From Athripsodes cinereus (taxonomy: Eukaryota; Arthropoda; Insecta; Trichoptera; Leptoceridae): 64,000 bases of DNA. This document shows positions 28,380 to 39,930 of the stretch, piece by piece; position 1 is the stretch's first letter; each line of letters starts with the position of its first letter. A model generated the notes under the pieces. It saw only the letters and a program-made list of their open reading frames with translations, was not told the origin of the DNA and did no database searches. Position numbers and translations under genes: made by a program. The stretch is from the NCBI GenBank assembly GCA_947579605.1, contig OX388318.1, positions 6,014,001 to 6,078,000 of the forward strand, given 5' to 3'.

Positions 28380-28585
28380 GGCCACGTGGAAAGAATGAAT
28401 GAGGACAGAATGACCAAGAAGATATATTTGGCTGAGAGGAATGGTGCTCGGAGACGTGGACGTCCGAGAATCAAATGGCAAGATCATTTAAATCAAATCC
28501 TACAGGACGGTCACGTGTTGAGCACATTGAACAGGAGAGCATGCATGAGGAATTGTATGACAGTGACGGAAACGAAAGATGTTTG
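28380..28585 (+). pseudogene. RTE-like LINE C-terminal fragment (5' piece, interrupted)
   Basis: The reading frame HVERMNEDRMTKKIYLAER, RRRGRPRIKWQDHL and NRRACMRNCMTV is the C-terminal tail typical of RTE-type LINE proteins ('GHV.RM....RGRPR..W.D.L'). It matches the copy at 58635-58920 until 28585, where a 1244 bp hAT-type element interrupts it; the LINE resumes at 29830. Confidence 0.85.
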
Positions 28586-29829
28586 TAGTGATGTGAGAAG
28601 AGAAAATTCTCCAAAGAAATTTCTCGAGAACGAGAAATTTCTCCGAGAATTTCTCCTCTGATGGAAGAGAAATTTCATTCCATAATTTTTCTTAGTGGTA
28701 TTATGACCTTTCGCCCAGTACACTTTGCAGCCAACCTAATTGATCCAAAAAATTGTGGGGCTGATTAAGGCCCAAATCAGAGGTTATTAACACTTTTTAG
28801 CTTGCAATTTTTTTTTACTCGAATATGGGAACGTGAGGTATCAAACATCAAGATTTTTTATCAGTTATTAGCACTTTTTTCTATGTAGGTACCTAACATT
28901 TTTTTATTTCCATAATTATTTTTTTTTAACCTCATTTTTAACCTCAAAAAAACTGATCACATAACCTCGTACAGAAACCAGCTGAAGTGGACCACCATAC
29001 GTCAAAGACGTGATCTACACATTTTATGTCTAGTTTTTAAAGCTTTATTTTTAGCGTCCTCCCTTTACTATCTTAAAGTCAAATTCGAGTATCTAGCGAG
29101 TCATGGTTTACCCTTGCGATCTAACAGAGAGCGTCTTCTAGCTATACCAGCACACAGTACAAGCTTTTTATCTAACTCATTCCTTGTTCATGGTGCTCGC
29201 AGTTGGAACAATCTTCCTTCGAAAATCAGGATGATAGCAACCTTTAATTCTTTCAGACAAGCTGTCAAAAATCTTTTTCTGTCATTGAATTTAGCATCTG
29301 ACTCCTAAATCCATTTCCCTTTCCCTATGCATGTGCACGCTGCAATTTAATATGTTATACTTTTATTATTATGTGTCCGTAAGTGCAATGTTGCTTGCAT
29401 GTGTTCTTTTTCTTTTCTTTTATTTACTTTGTGTTGTACTTTTATTTCTTTTATGACTGTTGATATGTAAGGGTGTATATATGTATGCGTGTTTTTTTTT
29501 TATTTTATTTTAATTTTAGTTACCGGGTTAGTTGGAAGACATCGCATTTTAGCGATAAACTCGCCCTCTGTACATTGAATTTATAATTGCTATTTTTATG
29601 CCACTATTTCATTATGTAATATTGTAACCAATGTACAGTGAAGAATAAAATAAATAAATAAATAAAAAAATTAATTGTAGCCATATTGGTGATAAATTGT
29701 CTCAACATTTGTACATTGTTATTGATTGATTAAATAAAAAATAAAAAAAATTCTCCGAAAATTCTCTACTTCGAGAAATTTCCCGAGAAATTTCTCGAAA
29801 AATTATTTCTTGAGAATTCCACAACACTA
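28586..29829. mobile_element. hAT-type non-autonomous transposon carrying a LINE insert
   Basis: Ends 'tagtgatgtg' and, reversed, 'tagtgttgtg' match the hAT form YAR-N-G; the subterminal regions on both sides are rich in 'gagaaatttctc'-type palindromic words. The 8 bp duplication is 28578-28585 (gatgtttg) and 29830-29837 (gatgtatg). The intact LINE copy at 58836 reads gatgtatg at this point, which confirms the empty-site sequence. Confidence 0.85.
28930..29665 (+). pseudogene. CR1/Jockey-like LINE 3' end
   Basis: The frame from about 28940 to 29308 reads without stops: YRNQLKWTTIRQRRDLHILC, YYLKVKFEYLASHG, SFLVHGARSWNNLPSKIR, NSFRQAVKNLFLSL, then TAA. This is the C-terminal module of CR1/Jockey-group LINE polymerases ('RRLHSL..+F+', 'R.WN.LP..IR', 'F+..+K.+LF'). 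The 3' UTR has 'cgataaactcgccctctgta' and ends in (AATA)n. Its tail occurs, 3' ends only, at 9560, 18546, 24935, 51185 and 51625. Confidence 0.85.
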
Positions 29830-29915
29830 GATGTATGCAAGGATAGAAGGAAGCGGCACTCGATCCTTTCTGCCTACCCCGCAAGGGAAGCGGCGTGATG
29901 GTATGTATGTATAAA
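29830..29915 (+). pseudogene. RTE-like LINE 3' end (3' piece)
   Basis: Continues the fragment ending at 28585: 'gatgtatgcaaggatagaag', 'gatcctttctgcctaccccg', 'gcgtgatggtatgtatgt'. The last is the (GTAT)n tail of the family. Confidence 0.85.
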
Positions 29916-32239
29916 TATTATAGGAAGTTTTAAAATAGTACGAACAATACTTTAAATGTTTTCGAATCTAGATTGTGATTTTTTGGATGTTTTGTGAAAA
30001 GACCTGAATTAATTAGCACATGACAAAATGAGTTAAACATTTTGATTCGAGACTGGAACCGAACCTAGTTTTGACGACATGACCAAAGCCATACTCCAGT
30101 CTTCGGATCCATGTGATAATCATAAATAATATAAAGAATAGGCACTAAACTTAAAGTGAATTGGTTGGTAAACTGATGGTATCATCTCAATATTTTCAAT
30201 CGGGAAATCTGGGATTCGAATCTTCTCACCACCTTGCATTCACAATTAAAGTTTATTTATTACTTAAGATTATTTGGGAGATTAATTTATTTTATTACAA
30301 ACCTAGCTGGTTAATGTTATTTTTTTTTTATTTTTACATATTTTATGTACACATTTAAATAATTTGTATTGGGGTTTTTGGGATTTAAACTATACAACAA
30401 CATATTGACTAAAAAAAACAAAGGAATCTGCTCCAATTGAAAATTCAGAAAATTGGTTTTTGAGTACTTGATCAATGAGGAAAGAGACGAATATCAGGAA
30501 ATGCTTTTTTGTTAGTTTATGATTGTGAGTGTTCTTGTGTTTATGTTCATATGTGTTTTTTTTTCTTCAATTTTATATTGTTAGCCCCTATACAGGCGCA
30601 TTGTATCTAGTGAAGAATCAACAACACATTTTAAATCCAAAATAATGAAGGTATTCATAATCAATAATGTATTGAAAAATTCTTTGTGAAAAAATAAATT
30701 GGAATTATTATAATTCGGTACTGATTCCAAATCAAATTAAATAATAATCTGCACATAATATATTCATTTAATATAAAGTACGAAAGGTAGATTAATAAAT
30801 AAATAAATTGATATTTGATAGTCCTTATATTCGCAGGGAGAATATATTATGATAAAATAATAAATAATCAAGGATGAATGATGAAAATATAGAATAAAGT
30901 TACAAGTGTACCAGAAGGAAATATTATTAAATTGGAAAATAATTTCATTCTTGTTTCAATACCGACTACCTACGGCAAACGTGAGATTGTCTTTTGAGAC
31001 GATATTTATTTAACTCTAACTGAATTTGTTATATATTAATTTCAACATAAGTTTCTATTTCTTATATTGAAAATAATATATACATCTTATGTCATTCAAC
31101 CGGCGTGGGAAGAAGGCATATTTATAAGGACAGTGCCTACCACATACCCAGTGCTGTACCTGAAATATGAATCTTCGTAATGACACACATATGCTGAAAC
31201 AGTTTATGATGTTTCTATGATGCGGAAGCTACAGAGCGGAAGCTATTCTAGATGAAAATTCCACCATTTAATGGTCACATACCAAAAATCACGGCACCTA
31301 ATTCACATCCCCTGCAAGTCCAAAAGTTGAACCACGAACATTAACGTTCAATCGTCGATGAAACCATTTAATCGGTCGATCCATCGCTTGCTAATTTTAA
31401 TATGTTTATTATAAGAAGGATTGTGTTTTTAAAAATCAAACATGTGTTATCCATGTTTTGAATATTTAATGAATAGGCAAGTTTACGCGCATTTTTTGTA
31501 AGAGTTCTAAAATTGATATATCAAGTTTGTTAAAAAAGTATTTTGGAACGTAAAATTAATATTGGCAAGGGCTAATTATTATATTCGATAAGGGAACATA
31601 TTTATTTCTATAATTGGATCGTAATACTGTATGAAACAACGTTATAAGCCACACTAAACTTAAACCGATGAAATCAATATTACAGAGAATTGTTTACGTT
31701 AAACTGCTCAATTATAAAAATAAACAAGGATGATGTGAGCAGGTTTGTATGAATAAAGATATTTTTTCTTCTTCACAGATATGTTTTTTGTTAAAAATAT
31801 TTCCTTTGTAATTTAATTTTGTTTTTCGTTTTGTTATATAAACTGTGTTTGCTAAAATAGGTAGTACTTTAGGGTTTGAATAACATATGCCACTATTTTT
31901 TTGATTTTGTAAGTTGACATATTATCACATAACACAACCGAATTAAAACAACTTGTTTTTTAAACACGAGTTTTAAATTAATCACCGGAAGCTCCCGTGA
32001 AGGTTTTTGATATTATTATTATCATTATATTTATAATGAAATGGCTTTTACCTGGCTTCGCTTAGGGAGCGAAATTAAATTAACAAATAAACACTTGCAG
32101 ATAACATAATATAGATATTGTCTAAGAAATTGCATTAAAGTGTGTATTCTTTCAGCATTCTGCAACAACATCATGAAAATATTTATGAAATTATATTTTG
32201 ATTTAATCTTGAACATTTTGTAACGTTTTTATCTCAAAA

Positions 32240-32560
32240 CTCGTCAGAAGGATGAGACCTCAAGTCTCACCAATATTATCAATGACTCAACAACCCAGGT
32301 CAAGTTTTGGCATCCTTTGGCACGCTTCTACGACTGACGATCCTGTGCTGTTATTTGTCAATTCTGGATGTCAATGAGTTGTGGGTCCTTATTCACACCA
32401 TCCAGCTATCAAAACTTCGACTATCCTCGGTTTCTTCCAATCCCCGATGTGCCTTTTAAAGCCTCCTCGGGATACCCTCTTCACTAATTTGTTGAGGGTG
32501 TCCAGCCCACCGAAGTCTCTCAGTTAAAATTGCATGCGTTTAAGACCTCAGTTGTAGTAA
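32240..32560 (-). pseudogene. Possible LINE C-terminal relic
   Basis: The minus strand yields broken pieces such as RDFGGLDTLNKLVKRVSRGG and WKKPRIVEVLI with stops between. It could derive from the 'WAGH...KR..RGRP' tail of a LINE, but the reading is poor. Confidence 0.3.
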
Positions 32561-33082
32561 GTCTTTTGTCGCTGTCCAAATACAATACACATCCACTTCT
32601 TTCTTCCTTTTTTAGGCAAGGCACCCGACACCGAGTGAAATATGCCTATATGTAAATAAAATGATAAAAACACTCAGCTAAATTAACACTAATACACTCA
32701 CAGCAAGCTGTGAGTACGTCGCCTTAGCGTAGTGGGTACTTATTTGTAGTAACTACAGTATCAGTCGCTACTTGTGGCAAGTACAGCTCAGGGCCATTGG
32801 TATCAATGAACTAATAATACGCTTATCATGAAAAATATAATGAAAAAAGGCCCAAAATGTGGCCTTATCGTAAAAGCAATTTTGTTCATATCTTAATACG
32901 TACATTATCTATTGAGGACATTAAAACGAACATACTTATTGTCAAATGGACAAAGCACATAATGAAATATTATTTTCGTTTATTGAAATTCAATGAATTC
33001 ATTATTATTAATCTTCATTATTACTTCAGGAAGTACATAGATATGTATAAATTTAAATAGGTAGTATTAGAAGGAGATAGAA

Positions 33083-33281
<199 letters not shown>

Positions 33282-33509
33282 CACCAAACTTCCTTTCCCC
33301 CCAATTATTATTATTATTAATATTTTCAGCTCTCTTCCATTCAATTAACTTTTAATTAACATTTTGTTATTATATGTTAATTAATAATAATATAAAATAT
33401 CATTTCATAATCTAACGCTCAAAAATTTACTGTTGAATTAAAATTATACACGTTGATATTGTAAGAGATATAAAATTTCATAGGATTCCTGCTATTTCCT
33501 TCGCTACGC

Positions 33510-33815
33510 TCTTGAATTTGAGCCACGAGGTTCCAAATTCGATTCCTGGTTAGAGCAAAATGTAGAATGACCTTTTTCGAAATGTTTTGGGGCTGGGTGT
33601 TTCAAACATAGGATAATTATAATATATCTCTCTCTTGCTAAACGCTCTCCTGAACGATTTATACGACAGTTAGTCGGAAGAGGGACGATATGTGTGTGTA
33701 TGTATGAGTGTTTTTAGTGCATTGTCGTGTTAGTAACCATAAAACCAGATACATTATCTTAGTTTTGGACTTGTTCGAATTGTGTCCATACAAAAATAGT
33801 TATACATAATAATTA
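33510..33815 (+). mobile_element. SINE-B copy
   Basis: Head 'aattcgattcctggttagag', 'caaaatgtagaatgaccttt', then after an insertion-like stretch 'gtgcattgtcgtgttagtaa' and 'tatcttagttttggac', 'gttcgaattgtgtc'. It is longer than 59175-59390 because of about 80 extra bp in the middle. Confidence 0.7.
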
Positions 33816-33824
33816 TTATGTACT

Positions 33825-34085
33825 CATCCATCCACCACTCCCATCATGATAGCTCCCAAAAGTGGGAAAGCCACTGGACCAACTGCTTGTAACAAATATA
33901 CAAATCGTCTCTTCCGTGTCAATAAAAGTAAAGACGTTCAGGATGAGTGGAGGAGTACACCTCATCGCTGAAACGAAAATTTTAAATGTTTTTAACGACA
34001 TATTTTACGAATTCCTGCTTTTACAGGATACTTGAAAACCAACAGAATGGGAGGCATATTCTTTACCCGGGACACCACGGGGCAT
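33825..34085 (-). mobile_element. SINE-C copy, near full length
   Basis: Reverse complement: 'ccccgtggtgtcccgggtaa' start, 'caagtatcctgtaaaagcag', 'cagcgatgaggtgtactcct', 'catcctgaacgtctt', and the end 'cttttgggagctatcatgat'. Confidence 0.8.
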
Positions 34086-35041
34086 AAGTATTTACTGTCT
34101 CAAAATTCCTAAAACCTCATACTTATACAAATTAAAGATAGTTATCAATAACTATGTAATCGAAGGATGAAATAAAAAAAAAAAATAGAAGACTATCCGT
34201 CTGTACCACTTTGCACAATTCGGGTAACCAGAAAATTAACTTTAAAATATACATTATGCTTGTGCAAGTCATTGTCTTTGTCAAAAAAGAGAGGTATAAA
34301 CAAATTCCAAATATCTTAATTGGTTTACCTTTTGGAATAAAAGAGCTTCATTATGAATACTTTTCAATTAATACTTCTGTTTTTATTCAATAGGAATGTA
34401 CTTTAGCAGTAATCAACGTCTCGAACACCTCCACATATCCTAGGGCTCGCAAATATTGTGAATTTTTTAAATTATCAATTTCACTGTAATCAATTTGGGT
34501 AATAAAATGTTACTGTTATTTTTAGTCCCAAAGCTTACACGAGACAGGAAGTTAGTAATCATCGTTAATTTCAAAAGTTTGACAGATATTTATCTATTTT
34601 CAATTTTAATTAATTTTATATACCTACGTACATAAAATTAATATAATTAAGCATTTTTGAAATCACTGATAATATAACAATTGAAGATTAATTATTACGT
34701 TCTTTACACGAGTGATGAAATTTCCTTATGATTTTAGGTAAAGAAAAATCACTAAATTTGCACATTAAATTTGCACAATAAGTTATGCCTATTTTTTATT
34801 TTTTATTTTATTTTATTTCAAAGAGACACTCACAGAAAACTGACAACACAATACATAAATTACAAACATACAATAAGATCTGGCCAGTTCCCCAATTAAG
34901 AGCGTCTACAGCATGCACAATCAGAGAATTCAATTAAATTAGAGAGTTTGACATTACTATAAAGTGTGTGAAATAAAACCACTATATAAATGTTATCAAA
35001 ATTTATTTCAACACCACGCTCTAAATTTTTATTTTTTAACA

Positions 35042-35379
35042 AAATTATAATATTTTTTCGATGAGCATTTTCTCGAGAATATTTTATAACTGTTTTATGT
35101 AGACAATTTGCACATTTTCATAGTTTAAGCACAGGAATTTATTATGATGTGATGCATTGTCCACTGAATGAATGGTAAATTACGTCATAATTACAATCTT
35201 GTGTAAAACGAAATTATAATATTTTTTCGATGAGCATTTTCTCGAGAATATTTTATAACTGTTTTATGTAGACAATTTGCACATTTTCATAGTTTTAGCA
35301 CAGGAATTTATTATGATGTGATGCATTGTCCACTGAATGAATGGTAAATTACGTCATAATTACAATCTTGTGTAAAATG
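35042..35379. repeat. Tandem duplication, 2 x 169 bp
   Basis: 35042-35210 and 35211-35379 are almost identical ('aaattataatattttttcga' through 'gtcataattacaatcttgtg'); I see only about two differences (agtttaagc/agttttagc; aaaacg/aaaatg). Recent duplication. Confidence 0.97.
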
Positions 35380-36224
35380 CCCTGTGGGCAGCTCGTCACT
35401 CAAACAATCTCTAAACAATACCGTTTCAATCAAATTCCAAAGACAATAAATAATTATTAATATGTTATAACTAGTCTTATGCTCGGTTCCGTACGGGGAA
35501 TAATTATTTGATTTACAAACGAAAGTAAATCTAAATGTATTTTATACCTTCTTGAGAAAATAAGAAAACATTTTATTCACGTAATTATCTTCTGTTTTGC
35601 ATAATACTGAAATAAAACAAATTATGCGTCGTACACTTTTAAACGAGGCAATAGAATGTAAATATGTTTGTGTATTTTTATAATCATATATACCTACTAT
35701 CTAAAGTGTAACAATGACTGGTTATGAAAAATAAAGTGATAATTTTGTTTAGAATTGATAATTTGACATAGTAGTTTATTTTGTAATTTCACAAATATTT
35801 TTTTTCAAAACCTAGTATAGCGATTGTCAACAAGACAGCGCCATACCTTATAATAAAAATTACGGTGCTAGAAAAAATATTATGATATTGCTATAACTAT
35901 TAAAAGATACGGAATAGCGCTGCTGATATCTAAACAAACATACAAATAATCATAGTATGAATGGTATTCAATATTTCTACGGATTTTATTCTGAGTAGGT
36001 CCCATTCTTATTATGTCATCAGTCATCACCCTTGACCCCAAATAGTTGTATCGTTGATGGCAACACCAGTGATGATTCTTTTGTTTACTATACCTATATT
36101 ATATACGTCAATCTATGGATGGTCCTTCTCTTAGCATTAAAACTTATTAATTATTATGAATATTACTAGAAACGTATTAAATAAAATAATTTAATTAAAT
36201 TTATACTGCGCACTCACAACAAAT

Positions 36225-36430
36225 GCATAATAAGACCGTGGCTGAAGCACATAGAATCCGAACTTCTCCACAGACGACTAAATCCCGAGGATGCAAAAGC
36301 ATTGCCGCTGACAGAAAGAGCTGGTCAGAATTGGTTCAAGACCCACGGGGGGCACCCACTGCCGCATATAGGCTCCGTCCACGTGCACGACCTTATGCAG
36401 CAGGTGCTCCATAAGAAGAAGAAGAAGAAT
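36225..36430 (+). pseudogene. LINE C-terminal fragment with (GAA)n tail
   Basis: One frame gives LKHIESELLHRRLNPEDAKA and a second gives ADRKSWSELVQDP; together they match the 'W...IE.DL...GL...DA..LA.DR..W..LV..' end of RTE-like LINE proteins with one frameshift. It ends in aagaagaagaagaagaat. Confidence 0.65.
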
Positions 36431-36472
36431 AAGACCACTCCAACTAGTAAAATTTAATCATCATCATAACTT

Positions 36473-36718
36473 CGTTTATAACCACGGAATTTACCACAAG
36501 TGGGGTAGTCAGCGGATTAGCTACATGTAATGAACATGCAAGTCATTCTCTCAGTGCCAATTAAATATCTTAAGACATTCTGCATGGGTGACAAAACTCA
36601 TCGCTGAATACATGATGTAATTTTTTTTCGAACACCTGTCTTTACAACAGGACACTTTAAATCTTACGAAAAAGAGTGGGAGACCAATATTTTGCCGGGT
36701 GCTCCACGGAACAATATG
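36473..36718 (-). mobile_element. SINE-C copy, near full length
   Basis: Reverse complement: 'tccgtggagcacccggcaaa', 'ttggtctcccactctttttc', 'cagcgatgagttttgtcacc', 'taccccacttgtggtaaatt'. Confidence 0.88.
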
Positions 36719-36839
36719 GCGATACTGGAGTAGGTAACAGTCCTTTTTGACAAGCATTTTAATGAAGTCCAGTAGGGTGATGATCATTTGTATAATGAGT
36801 TTGTTTAAATAATTTATTGATTAATGGATGCGTGTTCAG

Positions 36840-36885
36840 ACGAACAGGATAGGTAGCACACCTCATCGTCCTCCACGGAAGCTTG
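36840..36885 (-). mobile_element. SINE-C scrap
   Basis: 'aggataggtagcacacctca' then 'tcctccacgg' resemble two separated reversed SINE-C words; heavily deleted. Confidence 0.3.
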
Positions 36886-37324
36886 TGAGTACAACTGATA
36901 GGAAATAAAATATCAAATTTCTTAAATGAATGATGATTTCAATTATTGACGGTTGATTGCGTTGCGATTAATTAAGTTAATCAAAATAATCAAAAGCTCT
37001 CTTCATCCAAAAGCTCTCAATTATTAATTGTTGATCAAAAAGCATCAGATGTTGCCGATAGTGGGTACCTAAATTGCCAAAATCATCAATACGCAATGTG
37101 ATAAAATAGTAAAAAAAAGAAATGAAAATACTTTTATCAGATCAGAACGACAAGGATAGCAGATATAAAATAACCGTATTACATCGATCAATTATTTATT
37201 TCAATCCCATTTATTTTGAACTAATTATGTACATCGTTTTAGGTTATTCTGAAGAGATATTTAATTCGAATGTATTTTCTATGAAATTATTTGTACCTTA
37301 TCAATGGACAGTAAAGAATGAATA

Positions 37325-37398
37325 AAAATACTACTATACTATACCCTCACACCATGTCCCAGGAGGGGTAGGCAGAGAGAACGGAACGCCATGTAGAT
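37325..37398 (-). pseudogene. 3' end of the RTE-like LINE at 39394-39930 (split by transposon)
   Basis: Reverse complement 'tctctctgcctacccctcct' and 'gtgtgagggtatag' is the 3' UTR form also seen at 58875-58920 ('ctgcctaccccgcgaggg ... gtgatggtatg'). It continues across the transposon at 37399-39393. Confidence 0.65.
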
Positions 37399-39393
37399 TA
37401 GGGTGTCCCTTATTTTTCAAAGTTTTAATTTTACAACGCATAGGCTCTTATTTTGTTCATTTGGTCCTAAAACACTCAAAAACCAATTTTTATCTTATTC
37501 GGAACAGTGCAACCCGTGCCGACTTGCACGGAAACATCTTCATACAAATTACTTCCCAGGGGCGGTGAGTGCCCACTGTTATTGTCACTCGGTCTCGGTT
37601 TTTCTGGTAATTATCGCGGATTTTTTTATATTTCAAAGATGTCAGTAGAACTAAGAAGCAATGTAAATAGTATTTTCTTGGTTGGTGAAGTAAATCAATA
37701 GATGACAGGTTCAAAATATCCGTCCAATCGTCAAGTTCTCGCAGTTCTGTCTTTCGACATACGCGATATCAAGTTGAATGTTAGTGAAAGCAAAATCTAG
37801 TCATTCGCGTATGCATTACATTCTGGGAAAAGGTTACAATACCTAATAGAGCTGTTAATAATCGTGTTAAGAGGTCAGGGGATTTTTATTAGGTCTGGAA
37901 AGAGCTGTCAAAAAATAGCAAGAAGATTCAGGATTTTCATCGGCACCGTGAGGAGAATTTCCACTTAAATTGGATAATTTATGCGATATTGTATTCGCCG
38001 ATGCTCTCAAAAGACTAAAAACCAGAGAAGATAATACATTATTGTAAAAGCAAAGATAACTAAGATGTACAGGATGCTTAGCGGGTGTTGAAAAAAAATG
38101 GCTGAAATTGAAAAAAAGCGAGGCTGAAAAAACTAGCAGAAGAGAAAAAGAGATTAAAGCGTATGGTTTCAGAGAGCTTGTTGGCACCTGCTGCTTTACA
38201 TAGCTTTGATATGCCTGAGAGAGCCCCTGACATCTACATAATTTTAAAATCAGACCTACTGGCGCAATGCATCAAGCACGATGGATGAGAAGAGCTATTT
38301 ACTCTTCAAAAATATGTTTATTGCAGTCTTAGTTTAAAATGGGCGCTAAGGACAAATAAACTTTACTAGATGTTTGTTTGTTTATTATGGTAGTTCATGT
38401 AAAGTCCTTGCTTGAATGCTGTTTGATGTTGAAAGCGCCGAATCAAGACTTGTGTTTTTTTAAAACATTAAATGGTAACGAAAGAACTGACAAGCTGATT
38501 TCCAGAGCGACTTAAAACAAGTTCAGTCAACATTTTGTGATATTTGTCAAAAGAAATAGCCGTCCTTTTAATTTTAATGATAAAATTGATGAGCAGACCA
38601 AGGGGACCACTGTAGAAAATTTACAAAAAAAGAAAACTTTGGTGATTTCGGTAAGAGATATGAACAATCGAAGGAACAGATGCCTGGCTCTCTATATGTT
38701 AGGTAGTAGTGCTCAATTTATTTAATATGTTATACCATGTTCTTTTTATGTATTCTACAAGTAGCCTTAATGTTTAATAGGTAAAATTTTGAGTTATTTT
38801 ATATCCGTCAAGGGCAAAGATTTATTTTCACAACTAAAACTTGACAGCACTTTCCTTCAAGAAGGTGTATCTTCGTATAAAGAAATCGTGACATTTGTGG
38901 AAGCTTAAAAAAAGATATCTAGCTTAAAAGCAGTGAATGACACAGCTGAAAGAGCTGATAAACTAATCCAAGGCTTTCATGGTTTGATAACCGCAGACGA
39001 AGAATAGAATCAGTTCTTATGACGTTGAGTGCATGAACATAGAAAAATGTACCTTGACTGTAAAAGAGAGACTTTTTAGAGGATATATCGGAATTAATAA
39101 ATATCAATTTTGTAACATTTTTTGATAATTATAAGAAATGCTCCATATAAATTTGTGCTTTCATCAATATTTAGCTAACATAGTGGTATTAAGTGATGAT
39201 CTACAGCTAAATTTAAAAGACGCTTTCAGCAGCTTTTTTCTAAAACTTTGAGGCTCTGTCGGCACGGGTTCCAATCAACGTAGAAAGCTGAAATTCTGTA
39301 TTTGGGTAAGTATTAGGCTAATAAACACAATTAGAGGGTATGCGTTTCAATAACTGAAAAAAAAATATTTTCGACCAAATAAGGGACACCCTA
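37399..39393 (+). mobile_element. Class II DNA transposon with 8-bp TSD and decayed transposase
   Basis: Perfect 17 bp terminal inverted repeats (tagggtgtcccttattt) at 37399-37415 and 39377-39393, flanked by an exact 8 bp duplication ATGTAGAT (37391-37398, 39394-39401) that fits the hAT consensus nTnnnnAn. The plus-strand interior keeps broken coding segments such as ARWMRRAIYSSKICLLQS (about 38280), LKAPNQDLCFFKTLNGNERT (about 38430) and KIDEQTKGTTVENLQKKK (about 38585), separated by stops. These look like one degraded transposase whose family I cannot name firmly. Confidence 0.85.
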
Positions 39394-39401
39394 ATGTAGA
39401 T

Positions 39402-39930
39402 CTATCCTTACATACTTCTTTCACTTCCTCTACATTAATTCAGTTTCTCATACATGCACGCCGATTTCTCTTATTCAGCACGCGTCCGTCCTTAAGAATT
39501 TGGTCCACGTGGTTCTTGGACGTCCGCGCTTCCTCACATCCCTTCTTTTAGATAAATACATCTTCATCGTCATCCTTTCATCTTGCATTCGCTCAACATG
39601 TCCAAACCATCTCAACTTGTTTACACGCATTCTGTCCACAACACTCCTCTCACATCCGCTCATTCTCCTGATATCCTCATCCTGCACTCTATCTCGCAAC
39701 GTTTTACCAACCTTTCTTCTCAGTGAACGCATCTCCACAGCATTTATTCCACTCTCATCCTTTTTTAACCACGTCCAAGTTTCGCTTGCATACATAAGTG
39801 TCGGTACCAGAATGGTATTGTGCACTAGCATTTTTGCCATGTTCGACACACTGCTATTGCTAACAATGGGTCGAAGTGCACCATTCACATTAGCACCGGC
39901 GACTTTTCTTCTTTCAATGTTCAATGAATA
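39402..39930 (-). pseudogene. RTE-like LINE C-terminal fragment
   Basis: A 149-codon open frame on the minus strand: NMAKMLVHNTILVPTLMYAS, ETWTWLKKDE, MRSLRRKVGKTLRDRV, RWFGHVERMQDERM, RKRGRPRTTWTKFL. This is the thumb and C-terminal region of RTE-type LINE proteins ('LLYGSETW', 'R.RD+.RN..IR', 'RW.GHV.RM', 'RGRP...W'). The RT palm is missing. Its 3' UTR is split by the transposon at 37399-39393. Confidence 0.88.
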
